Source: Stomoxys calcitrans (taxonomy: Eukaryota; Arthropoda; Insecta; Diptera; Muscidae). Taken from it: a DNA stretch of 64,000 bases. Position 1 is the first letter of the stretch, and every line of letters begins with the position of its first letter. Below the pieces are notes generated by a model. That model was given only the letters and a program-made list of their open reading frames with translations. It made no database searches and was not told the DNA's origin. Shown one piece after another: positions 22,862 to 33,548 of the stretch. The DNA lies in the NCBI RefSeq assembly GCF_963082655.1, contig NC_081554.1:63888602-63952601 (forward strand), written 5' to 3'. Position numbers and translations under genes: made by a program.

Positions 22862-23170
22862 TTATACCCACCACCGAAGGATGGGGGACAGTGAGGTGTG
22901 TTGGGCTCTTGGATGTTGGTCTTCAATTTGGCTCAGATCGAACCAGATTTGGATATAGCTGCCATATAGACCGATCTCTCTGTTGAACAATGACTTGTAC
23001 TTATAATCATTTGGTCTAAATCGATTGATATGTCTACATAGCTGCTATGGGGCATAAGGTATGCATTTTTCACTGGATTTTGACGAAAGGTTGTTCACAT
23101 ATATACCCGAGGTGGTGGGTATCCAAAGTTCGGCCCGGCCGAACTTTACACCTTTTTACTGTTTTTTTTT
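22862..23170 (+). mobile_element. Short DINE-like element with both ends
   Basis: Begins TTATACCCACCACCGAAGGA, jumps to one GACCGATCTCTCTG-type monomer, and ends with GAGGTGGTGGGTATCC, the hairpin TTCGGCCCGGCCGAA and a T-run. Core and microsatellite are deleted. It follows the previous element with no spacer. Confidence 0.85.
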
Positions 23171-24205
23171 TTTTTAATTACCTCCAGACTAAGATTTGTG
23201 TTCTATCTATTTTACTACTCTTCGCTTGTACTTACTAAATTGTTTTGATTATCTTTTACCGTAGGCAAAACTTTCGCCTAACTTAAAGTCATGTTGCAAA
23301 GTTGTACTTAGTATTTATTTTCAAATGCAAAAAGCTAATTTAAGAAAAGAAAACCAATTTGTCTTTGCCTAAATGAAAAAGTAAAAAATAACGCCTGGTT
23401 TAAAATCGCATTTAACATGGGGGCCAAAGGCAAAACTCCAAAGACACATAAATAAAATTTTGTAAATAAAACTTTACTTCCCACACTTTTACTAAAGTGG
23501 AATTTCTTCTAAGACATTTCTTATCATTTGGCAACAACGAGTAATAGCAACCGGCAAAGCCAGGAAAGACGAGAGTAGGACTTGGAAAATGTTTCCCACA
23601 ACATCTTTCTTTGCTCGTATTCAACACCAACTTTACGGTTACGATTAAACATCATGGGATGTTTAAAGGTTTGTGGGATGGGTTAATGCTGGCTTTTACT
23701 AAAAACAGCCGGCGACGAAGAAAAGCCAACCAAGCAAACTTGCCAGAAGACAAAAACTGAAAATCAAAAGGATACAATGAAAACACTATGAGCCCTAAGG
23801 TGGGAGCCAGGAAACTCATTACATGATGAACGATACCAGAAGTGGTCCTTAATTACAAAGGCTGTAATTTATTAACAACTTTAAACAAGTCAAATTATTC
23901 AAGTATGTACTTTGAATGTACATGTGTGTGTGTGTGGGATGAAGTTTCTTGGCACTAAGTCCATTTTCGACTTGACCTCTTTTACCAAGGCCACACCGAT
24001 ATTTTACGTAAATTTTTGTAATTAAGGCTAAGCACCGGTCATTCTTTAAGGGAATGAATCTATAAAAAATATAAATCCTGTCAGCAAGCTAAGGATTTGG
24101 TATTGAAAATTACATTAAGGCCAAAGATTCTTTAAATTTGTGTTACTATGCTAAATTAAACACCTTTTATAACGACATCAGTGGCAATTTATGGGGTCAT
24201 TGAGT
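23171..24205. other. Region without recognised gene
   Basis: AT-rich. Contains a (TG)n tract at 23923-23936. No family or element ends recognised. Confidence 0.45.
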
Positions 24206-26352
24206 ACATTTTATACCCTACACCACTACTGTGGTACTGGGTATTATGAATTCTAATTCGATTTCGCTATGTCCGTCTGTCTGTCTGTTTGTCTGTCCAT
24301 GTTAATTTGTGTACAAAATACAAGTCGCAGTTTTCTTTCAATCGTCTTAAATTATGGTACAGACATGTTTTTCGGCCTAGAGACGAAGCGTATTGAAATT
24401 GGGAAAAATCGGTTCAAATTTGGATATAGCTTCCATTATATGTTCGTCCGATTTGCAGTAATAATGCAATAAAATGGCCATTTATCAAGTGACTCTCTCG
24501 AAATTTGGCAAGAAGGATTTTCTCTTGACTCTCGACATTACTGGTGATTTTCATGGATATCGGTTCCGACTTAGATATAGCTCTCATATACATATATCGC
24601 CCGATTTTCTCTCCTAGAGTCACAGCAAGCGCATTTATTTACCCATCTTGCTAAAAATTTTGCAAAACGCTTTACTCGCCGACTGCCACAATATCTGAGA
24701 AGTTTGTTGAAATCGGTTCAGATTTTGGTATAGCTGCCATATAGACCGATCTCTCTTTTTAAGGTCTTGGGCCCATAAAAGGCCCATGTATTATCCGATT
24801 TAGCTAAAATCTGGGACACCGATTTGTGTTAGGCCCTTCGACATCTTTCTGCAATTTGGCCCAGATCGGCGCAGATTGGCCCAGATTTATATATAGTTGC
24901 CACATAGACCGATCTCTCTATTTAAGGTCTTAGCCACATAAAAGGCCCATGTATTGTCCGATTTTGCTCAAATTTGGGACAGTAATTTGTGTTAGGCCCT
25001 TCGACATCTGTCGATTTAAGGTTTTGGGCTCATAAAAGGCCTATTTCTTATCCGATTTTGCCAAAACTTGGGACAGTGAGTTGTCTTAGCCCCTTCGACG
25101 TACTTCTTCAATTTGTCTCAGATCGGTCCAGATTTAAATATAGCTGCCATATAGACCGATATCTCGATTGAAGGTTTTAGCCCATTAAAGGCGCATTTAT
25201 TATCCGATATCGCCGAAATTTCGGCCAGTGAGTTTTGTTAGGCCCCTCGACATCTTTCTGCAATTTGGCCTAGATCGGTTCAGATTTGGATATAGGTTTC
25301 ATATAGACCGATCTCCCGACTTAAGGTCTTGGGCCCATTAAAGGTGCAATTATTGTCCGATTTTGCCAAAACTTGGGACAGTGAGTTGTGTTGGGCCCTC
25401 CGACGTACTGCTTTACTTTGCCTCAGATCGGTCTAAATTTGGATATAGTTGCCATATAGACCGATCTCTCGATATAATGTTTTGGCCCAGTAAAAGGCGC
25501 ATTTATTGCCCGATGTCGCCGAAATTTTGGGCCAGTGAGTTGCGTTAGGCCCCTCAACATTCTTCTGCAATTTGGCTCAGATCGGTTCAGATTTGGATAT
25601 AGCTTCCATATAGACGGATCTCTCGACTAAAGGCCTTGAGCCCATAAAAGGGGTATTTAATGTCCGATTTTGCCAAAACTTAGGATTGAATTGCGTTAGG
25701 ATTTTCGACGTACGTCTTCAATTTGTCTCAGATCAGTCCAGATTTAAATATAGCTGCCATATACACCGATATCTCGATTTAAGGTTTTGGCCCATTAAAG
25801 GCGCATTTATTGTCCGATATCGCCGAAATTTCGGCCAGTGAGTTTTGTTAGGCCCCTCGACATCTTTCTGCAATTTGGCCCAGTTTGGTTAAGATTTCGA
25901 TATAGCTGCCATATAGACCGATCTCTCCATTTAAGGTCTTGGGCCCATAAAAGGCCAATTTCTTATCCGATTTTGCCAAAACTTGGGACAGTGAGTTGTC
26001 TTAGTCCCTTCGACATTCTTCAGCAATTTGGCTTAGATCGGTTCAGATTTGGATATAGCTGCCATATAGACCGATCTCTCGATTTTAGGTCTTGGGTCCA
26101 TAAAAGGCGAATTTATTGTCTGATTCAGCCAAAATTTGGACAGTTAATTGTGTTAAGTCTTTCGACATCCTTCTTAAATTTGATGCAGATCGGTTATGAT
26201 TTGAATTGATCTGCAATATAGACCGATTTCTCGATTAAAAGTCAGGGCCCCATAAAAGTCGTATTTATATTCCGATTTCGCTGAAATTTGACACAGTGAG
26301 TTATGTTAGGCTTTTCGACATTAGTGTCGTAAATGGTTCAGATCGGTCTATA
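24206..26352 (+). mobile_element. DINE-like element of a divergent subfamily with 153-bp array
   Basis: The 5' end differs from the rest: TTTTATACCCTACACCACTA and CTGTGGTACTGGGTATTAT, then TATGTCCGTCTGTCTGTC. From about 24700 to 26340 it continues as ATATAGACCGATCTCTCG monomers, most spaced 151-154 bp (25151, 25303, 25456, 25610, 25761, 25913, 26066, 26218). The 3' end is missing: LINE sequence follows at 26353. Whether the two parts were originally one element is uncertain. Confidence 0.75.
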
Positions 26353-26465
26353 TTTGGATGTTAGGTTAGGTAAGTTTTAAAAGAAGGTGCAGATATTAAT
26401 CCGCCCCATGCCACTATGGACATACGCCTAAGCCAGTAATCGGCTTGTTGTGTGCTCTAACCTCT
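26353..26465 (-). pseudogene. LOA-like LINE 3' end only
   Basis: GGTTAGGTAAGTTTTAAAAG, then ATTAATCCGCCCCATGCC. On the minus strand this is the same 3' untranslated end seen at 10560-10630, terminating in a TAACC-type tail. It is a heavily 5'-truncated LINE insertion. Confidence 0.75.
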
Positions 26466-27943
26466 AGCAAGTAAGAGCCTGCTAAGTTCGGCCGGTCCGA
26501 ATCATACATACCCTCTACCATGGATCACATTTGTCGAGTTCTATGCGCGGTATCTCTTTTTAGGCACACAAAGAATATTGAATAAGAACTGTTATGCTAT
26601 TGGAGCTATATCAAGTTATAGTCCAATTCGGACCATAAATGAATGCTAAACATTGTAGAAGTCATTGTGTAACTTTTCGATTCATTCGGATAAGAATTGC
26701 GCCTTGTAGGGGCTCAAGAAGCAAAATCGGGAGAGAGGTTTATATGGGAGGTGTCTCAAGCTATTGATCGATTCAGACCATATTAGACACGTATGTTGAA
26801 GGTCATGAGAGAAGTCGTTGTATAAAATTTCTGCCAAATCGGGTGAGATTTGTGCCATCTAGGGGCTCATGAAGTCAAGATACCAGATCGGTTTATATGG
26901 CAGCTATATCAGGTTATGAACAGATTTGTGCCATACTTGGCACAGTTTTTGGATATCATAACAAAATACTTCGTACAAAATTGCATTCAAATCGGATGTG
27001 AAGTGCGCCCTCTAGCGGCTCAAGAAGTCAAGACCCAAGATCGGTTTATATGGTAGCTACACCAGGTTGTGGACCGATTTGAACTTAATTTAGCAGAGTT
27101 TTTGGAAGTTATAACAAAACACGCCGTGCAAATTTTCATTCCAATCGGATAAGAATTGCGCCCTCTAGAGGCTAAAGAAGTCAAGACCCAAGATGGGTTT
27201 ATATGACAGCTATACCAGGTTGTGGACCGATTTGAACCTAATTTAGCAGAGTTGTTGGATATCATAACAAAACACGTCGTGCAAATTTTCATTCTAATCG
27301 GATTAGAATTGCGCCCTCTAGAGGCTCAAGAAGTCACGACCCAAGATGGGTTTATATGGCAGCTATACCAGGTTGTGGACCGATTTGAACCTTATTTAGC
27401 AGAGTTGTTGGAAGTCATAACAAAACACGTCGTGCAAATTTTCATTCCAATCGGATAAGAATTGCGTCTAGTGGCTCAAGAAGTCAAGACCCAAGATCGG
27501 TTTATATGGCAGCTATATCAAAACATGGACCGATATGGCCCATTTAAAATCCCAACCGACCTACACTAATAAGAAGTATTTGTGCAAAATTTTAGGCTGC
27601 TAGCTTCAGTCGAAAGTAAGCGTGCTTTCGACAGACAGACGGACGTACGGACAGACGGACAGACGGACGGACAGACGGACGGACGGACGGACGGACGGAC
27701 AGACAGACGGACGGACAGACAGACGGACAGACAGACAGACAGACGGACGGACGGACGGACAGACGGACATACGGACGGACAGACAGACGGACGGACGAAC
27801 GGACAGACGGACATACGGACGGACAGACGGACGGACATGGCTAGATCGACATGAAATGTCACGACGATCAAGAGGAATATTTCGAGTTGCTACAAACAGA
27901 ATGACGAAATTAGTTACCCCCATCCTATGGTGGGGGGTATAGA
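26466..27943 (-). mobile_element. Full-length DINE-like element
   Basis: Left end AGCAAGTAAGAGCCTGCTAA and a degraded hairpin (TTCGGCCGGTCCGAA), then CCTCTACCATGGATCACATT. Four monomers start at 26886, 27039, 27192 and 27345 (153 bp each), with a fifth at 27495. Next come the pre-core ACCGACCTACACTAATAAGA, an expanded GACA/GACG microsatellite, the core CTAGATCGACATGAAATGTC and the terminus CCCCATCCTATGG and TGGGGGGTATAG. It is one of the few copies with both termini. Confidence 0.92.
27632..27842. repeat. GGAC/AGAC tetranucleotide microsatellite in DINE core
   Basis: About 210 bp of 4-bp repeats (GGAC, AGAC, with occasional ATAC, GAAC). All six frames are open because no 4-bp variant makes a stop; the Arg/Thr/Asp and Ser/Val/Cys open frames here are artefacts. 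Confidence 0.95.
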
Positions 27944-28020
27944 AAGTCATTCAAAGAACTTGTCACATGAGAAGGTATACAAGATTCGACCCGACCGGAC
28001 TTTTACTTGTTTGCTTTATT
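27944..28020 (+). mobile_element. DINE 3'-end fragment
   Basis: AGAAGGTATACAAGATTCG, then an imperfect hairpin (GACCCGACCGGAC) and TTTTACTTGTTT, directly next to the 5' terminus of the previous element. Confidence 0.7.
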
Positions 28021-29560
28021 TTAACCATGAATCCTCTGCCCCAAATATTTCAGCACGAAACTGTTGAGAATAATGTTTTAATCGCTAAATTACCAATACT
28101 TGTCTATTCAACTTTTCCAGTTTGCCCATTTGCCATAACTGCTTCATTAGTAGCCTTATGTTTATATTAGAAAATACTTTCGCCCCCTTCTTCATTATCG
28201 ACATTGACAAAGAAAAAATATTTTCCTCCGTTTTTTGGGGCGAGGACATCTTTGTCGTTTTCTAAATGTTCGATAAAGTTAATTTGTTTATGTTTGTGAA
28301 AATTATTTCACACAAATTGTGTAAAATCATTTTCATTTGATTTCCTTTTGTGTCAGAAGTGATGTTACCGTTTAAAGACCGGCCAAAGGCACTAAAGTAG
28401 CAAAAGGATGTAACAACAGTGCCGAAATAATGAGGTGGGTGCTGCATGCCCCCCCCCCTCGAGATGATGGCAATGGCGATGGTGGTGGCGATGAGATGAG
28501 TTGTCAGCATTTCAGAAAAGGGCTCCTTATTAAATCTACTTAAAAAGTTGTTAAGCTGAGAAATTTGTTTGCTTAAGTCAACAAAAACGTTTTAGAAAAG
28601 CCTCAAGTCACTCCAAAATGTTGTTGTGTGCCAAAAACTCAATGCGGCGGGCATAGAGGACGAAGCAAGGATGCCAAGTGAAATGATTGCTTAAGTGATG
28701 GAAGGAAGTGAATTTAGTGCGGTGGCAGGCAGCTTTAGAAGGGCAAATGCGCCAGCCTAACTATGCTGAAGTACTTGTGAACGGTTTTGCTTTTCTTGCA
28801 AATAACTTTGGTTGTTTCTTAATGAACTTCACTCGTTTGAGCCCCGCAGGCCATTGAGGGTGGAGGGGGTTCAATGTGAAGAGAAATCCAGAAAAGCTTT
28901 TTTGCACTTGGGTGGGTGGGTTTTTGTTTTTACACAAAACTTCTGCCTGGGGAATGGAATTATCAAACCACCACCCTTCAAGCTAACTAAAAAACGATGA
29001 TGCCAGTTGAGGTAGTATCAAATTGGAATATGGCAAGGGTTAGATAAATGAATGCCCATGGAAGTGGAACAAGCCGTTTACTTAGTATGCCAATCGTGTT
29101 GAAATCATTTTCTCAAAACATGTTCACTGCTCGAATTAAATCCTTTCGTCTCAAGCTGTAGCATGACTTTTCAAAAGCATGTGCAGGGCCAGCCAGAAGG
29201 CGACAAAGTAAAAGGAGTGAAATTAAAATTTCCTAAGTGGCTAGAGTATTTAGGAAAATGGGTGAAAATTACTTAGAAATCGCATTAGAAAACGAAAATT
29301 GGATCATGCATACTAAGCAACCAAAAGTCATTCACAGTCATAAAATAAAATGCTTGGATAAATGCCGAAAAAGGCACCATAATGCCGTAGTTCGAAATAT
29401 ACACAACTAAATAGGGCTTTAGAATCGACTAAAGCCCTATATGATGGGTTATGCTTGGAATAAGATTCAGAGATTAAGTAAGTTAAATGAGGGCTTAAAT
29501 TCCAACCTAATTATCTGTGGGTCACAATCTTTATTCGATTTGCCCGTGGCGTTTTGGTAG
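28021..29560. other. Region without recognised gene; contains a perfect hairpin
   Basis: AT-rich sequence with a C11 run near 28449, a short GATGGCGATGG repeat near 28480, and a perfect 12-bp hairpin at 29411-29440. No coding family recognised. Confidence 0.45.
29411..29440. other. Perfect 12-bp inverted repeat
   Basis: ATAGGGCTTTAG, 6-nt loop AATCGA, CTAAAGCCCTAT. No run of T follows and no gene is adjacent, so no function is assigned. Confidence 0.8.
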
Positions 29561-29570
29561 ATTAGGCTGA

Positions 29571-29640
29571 ACATGTAAAAAGGCGCTAAATTCGACCGGG
29601 CCGAATTTTGGTACCCACCACCCATGTAAACCTCCTTTCA
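29571..29640 (-). mobile_element. DINE 3'-end fragment
   Basis: AAAAAGGCGCTAAATTCGAC, hairpin CCGGGCCG and TTTTGGTACCCACCACCCAT. Only the terminal segment is present. Confidence 0.75.
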
Positions 29641-29762
29641 TTATAATCCGGTGAAAAAATGCATAAATTATGGCCACATTTTTTTTTTCTGTCAGCCAAC
29701 ACGCAGTGAATGCAGGGCATTGCGTTGGCGAGAGGAAATTAGGAATTGGAGGGGGGAAAACA

Positions 29763-30227
29763 TTAGCCAAAAGTCGATTCCACATATGGACGGTTCAGGC
29801 GAAATAGAAAATTCTCTTTATAATGCATTGTGCGGTCCGCTGGCCAATCAATTACTAAGGGGTGTGAGTTCCAGGAATGTCTAGTGTCCCTGACATACAT
29901 CCTTACATCAGGAATAAGAAGAGGAATATCAGACGAACACACACCATGAAAGTACCAATAGAACAGCGCCAAACAACCCACAATGCGACAATGATGAAGG
30001 GAGGCAATAGAGTAGGATACCCCACTGTCCCCAATCAACGCCATCGCTCTCCTCTGTACACGGTCCAGTAGCTCCAGGGATGATTTTGAAGCTCCAGTCC
30101 ATACATGTGAGTTGTACTCCATTTTCGGCCTCATGAAAGTGGTGTAGGTGTTAAGAAGATCAGACGGAATGAAGTAATTCTTACACCGTTTAAGGAAGCC
30201 TAAATACTTGAATGCTTCTTTCGACAC
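29763..30227 (-). pseudogene. CR1/Jockey-like LINE C-terminal segment
   Basis: A 154-codon uninterrupted minus-strand frame. It starts just inside the RT thumb (KYLGFLKRCKNYF), includes YTTFMRPKMEYNSHVWTGAS and DRVQRRAMALIGD, and ends in a stop at 29763 after HYKENFLFRLNRPYVEST. It corresponds to the last part of the RT plus the C-terminal domain of this LINE group. The stop position fits the family's natural C-terminus. The upstream portion is separated by the SINE at 30315-30643. Confidence 0.78.
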
Positions 30228-30314
30228 TTCAAATACATGTTTAGCTCAATGGACATCACTTTGTATTGTATTCTCATGCCCAGAATATCAAGAGCTTCAG
30301 ATTGCTCAACATCT

Positions 30315-30643
30315 GCAAATTTGCAAATTTTCCCATGAACATTCAACTAAGGAACAGGGGCAAACTCCTCACATATCAATGAGTGCAGTCCGATTCAAGT
30401 TTAAGGTCAATGATGAGGGGCCTCCTTGTATTATTAATTTTTTTTTTTATAGTCTTGTCCGAACGGCGTGGCGCAGTGCGACACTTTTTTGGTGAGAAGT
30501 TTTACATGGCATAGTACCTCACAAATGTTGCCAGCATTTGGAGGGGAAAACCACCGCTGAAAATTTTTTCTGATGGTCTCGCCTGGAACCAGGCGTTCAG
30601 CGACGTAGGCGAACATGCTAACCTCTGCCCTACGATGGCCGCC
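30315..30643 (-). mobile_element. tRNA-derived SINE inserted in LINE RT thumb
   Basis: Flanked by an imperfect 15-bp direct repeat: GATTGCTCAACATCT at 30300-30314 and GATTGCTGCACATCT at 30644-30658. Box A and B regions are at the right end, with a short deletion beside box B. The LINE frame on either side joins across the target. Confidence 0.92.
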
Positions 30644-30916
30644 GATTGCTGCACATCTACACCGTGGATAGACAAAGATGGTCGTAATGGGTCAGCGAAG
30701 CGTTTGTGTGATAACAATCAGCACTGAGTCTTCCGTGTATTAAAATCTACTCGATTCATTCGACCCCACTCAGAAATGGCCAGCAATTCCGGGCAGAGTG
30801 TATCGTCAATAACCCGCCTTTTGTCCTTAATCTCTCGAAGACTCGGCCTATGGTCGAATGAGTACGAATGACAGAGATTACTGTCATCCACAAATGAGTA
30901 GATCGGATTCGAAGGA

Positions 30917-31830
30917 GAAAGAACAGAGCGCTGGGGTACACCTGCGGTCAATTTATGCTCATTGGATGAGAACCCATCTATAACGACTCGATCTCTGCGA
31001 TCTCTGAGAAAGCCCGAAACAAATCGAACGAAGCCATTACCGACACCAAATGCGACAAGCTTTGATGAGTAGTGCACCGTGCCAGACCCTGTCAAATGCC
31101 TCTGAGGTATCCAGAGCTACAACCTTACTCTCACCAAACTGGTGGATTGAGCGACTCCAATGTTCCGACAGAAGAGCCATGAGGTCGCCCGTAGAGCGAT
31201 TTTTGCGAAACCCATACTGTTGGTCGCTAAGAAGGCCATAAGACTCTAAATTAAGATAGTGATTAAGCATGCTCTCCATGACCTTGGGGAGAGCGGAGCA
31301 TATCGCAATTGACCGATAATTCGCAGGGTTGTTTGCCTCACCCTTCTTGGGTATTGGCTGAACGATTTGAAAAAAAGAAGGAGATAGAACAGAGCCCTGG
31401 GGTACACCTGCTGTCAACTAATGCTCATTGGATGAGAACCCATCTATAACGACTCGAATAATGCGATATCTGAGAACGCTTGAAATAAATCGAACGAAGC
31501 CATTACCGACACCAAATGCGACAAGCATTGATGAGTAGTGCACCGTGCCTGACCCTATCAAATGCCTTGGAGATATCCAGAGCCACGACGTTACTCTCAC
31601 CAAACTGGTAGATTGAGCGACTCCAATGTTCCGACAGAAGTGCCATGATGTCGCCCGTAGAGCGATTTCTGCGGAACCCATAGTGTTCGTCGCTAAGAAG
31701 GCCATTAGACTCTAAATACCTCACAAGATGGTGATTAAGCATGCTCTCCATGACCTTGAAGAGAGCGGAGCAAATCGCAATTGGCCGATTGGCCGTTTGC
31801 CTCACCCTTCTTCGGTATCCTTTGCTGAAC
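30917..31830 (-). repeat. 466-bp tandem duplication of LINE RT segment
   Basis: Paired landmarks: CATCTATAACGACTCG at 30975 and 31441, CATTACCGACACC at 31035 and 31501, TGTTCCGACAGAAG at 31161 and 31627. All are 466 bp apart, with small indels near the right end. The join near 31365-31385 fuses the RT start to the middle of the upstream copy. Each unit includes the motif A region. Confidence 0.92.
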
Positions 31831-32369
31831 GTTCTCAATCATCCAACGCGCCGGAAAGACTCCCGCACGGTAGGCAAGGTTGAAAAGGTTGCGTAATGGA
31901 CGAGCGAGCGAACAAGTGTTGATATGCCATCCGTGCCCGGGTATTTATTAACATCTAGATTTTCAAGAACCCTTTTAACTCTACAAGTTCGAAAAAATAT
32001 TTGGGGCATGACGCCAGATACATTTTCGATTAAGGGGAGTAGTTGATTGCTTTCCAGCAGGGAGGAGTTTCCTGCAAATATATCAGCCAACGGGTTAGCC
32101 TTATCAATCGGGTCAGTGAACGTGTGATCGTCCTTAACAAGAATGGAATAGATGAAGAACTACCCTTTTTTATGAACGACCAAAAGCTCTTACTTCCTCG
32201 TGTAGAAGCAAGAACCTTAGTACGCAGACGCTGTTCGTATAGAAAATTTCCGCTCCTAAGCACATTGGCACACAAAGATTTTGCCTCTTTGCGCCGCAGT
32301 TTCGTATAGGCATTTTTATCCAAGCGCCAGTTCCTGAATGCCACCTGTTTCGATCTGACAGCATTTGTG

Positions 32370-33548
32370 CATAGCAGCTACATCGAAATATGGTCCAGTT
32401 TTGACCTAATTCGACAAGGACATTGAGTTGTCTAAGTACAAGTCACTATTCAATTTTATAAAACAAAATGTTGGTATTTTTGGTAGCTATATCTAAATAT
32501 AGACCGATCTGAACTATTTGAGACACGGATAACACGGGCCAAATTGAGGAAAAAGGTCGAAGGGCCTAACACAATTCACTGTCACAAATTTCGGCGAAAT
32601 CGGACAATAATGCGCCTTTTAAGGGCCCAAAACTTTTAATCGAGAGATCGGTCTACTTGATAGCTATATCCAAATATTGACCGATCTGAACAAAATTGCA
32701 GAAGGATGTCAAGGAGTATGACAGAACGCACTATCCCATATTTCGGCGAAATCGGACAATAAATGGGCCTTTTATGGGCCCAAAACCTTTAATCGAGAGA
32801 TCGGTCTATTAGCAACTATATCCAAATCTGAACCGATCTAGACCAAATTGCAAAAAGATGTTGAGGGGCCTTACACAACTCACTGTCCCAAATTTCGGCA
32901 AAATCGGATAATTAATGTGGCTTTTATGGGCCTAAGATCCTAAATCGGAGGATCGGTCTATATGGCAGCTATATCTAAATCTGAACCGATCTGTGCCAAA
33001 TTAACGAAGGGAGTTGAAGGGCCTTACACAACTCACAGTCCCAAGTTTCAGCGAAATCGGATAGTAAATGTGGCTTTTATGGGCCTATGACCCTAAATCG
33101 GAGGATCGGTCTATATGGCAGCTATATCCAAATCTGAACCGATCGGCCAAATTGACAAAGAATGTCGAAGGGCGTAACACAACTCACTGTCCCAAATTTC
33201 AGCAAAATCATATAATAAATGTGGCTTTTATGGGCCTAAGAGCTTAAATCGGCGGATCGGTCTATATGGGGGCTATATCAAGATATAGTCTGATATAGCC
33301 CATCTTCGAACTTAACCTGCTTATGAACAAAAAAAGAATCTGTGCAAAATTTCAGCTCAATATCTTTATTTTTAAAGACTGTAGCGTGATTCCAACAGAC
33401 AGACGGACGGACATATCTAGATCGTCTTAGATTTTTACGCTGATCAAGAATATATATACATTATGGGGTCTCAGACTAATATTTCGAGTAGTAACAAACA
33501 GAATGACGAAATTAGTATACCCCCAATCCTATGGTGGAGGGTATAAAA
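32370..33548 (-). mobile_element. DINE-like element, 3' truncated
   Basis: Monomers identical in type to the window-start array (GATCGGTCTATATGGCAGC), pre-core GATATAGCCCATCTTCGAAC, core with GATCAAGAATATATATACA, and terminus ATACCCCCAATCC and TATGGTGGAGGGTATAAAAA. It abuts a CTAGC-type element at 33549. Confidence 0.88.

Larger units (their letters stand above)
29763..32360 (-). pseudogene. CR1/Jockey-like LINE ORF2, rearranged
   Basis: On the minus strand from 32344: AFRNWRLDKNAYTKLRRKEA (linker between endonuclease and RT), VLENLDVNKYPGTDGIS, IPKKGEANNPANYRSIAICS, LSDQQYGFRKNRSTGD, VVALDTSEAFDRVWHGALL (motif A Asp), AGVPQRSVLSPS, SFVDDSN (catalytic pair DD, motif C) and, past a SINE, FKYLGFLKRCKNYFIPSDLL and LLDRVQRRAMALIGD. 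A 466-bp block of the RT is present twice in tandem and the SINE splits the thumb. The endonuclease is absent. Clade (CR1 versus Jockey) is by memory of the motifs. Confidence 0.82.

Noticed and set aside
27566..27842. CRISPR-like array from regular short repeats
   Set aside because: Repeats are contiguous 4-bp units without spacers, in a eukaryotic genome.
27566..27950. Open frames rich in RTDGQ or SVRPSVCPS on both strands
   Set aside because: Produced by a tetranucleotide microsatellite that cannot form stop codons.
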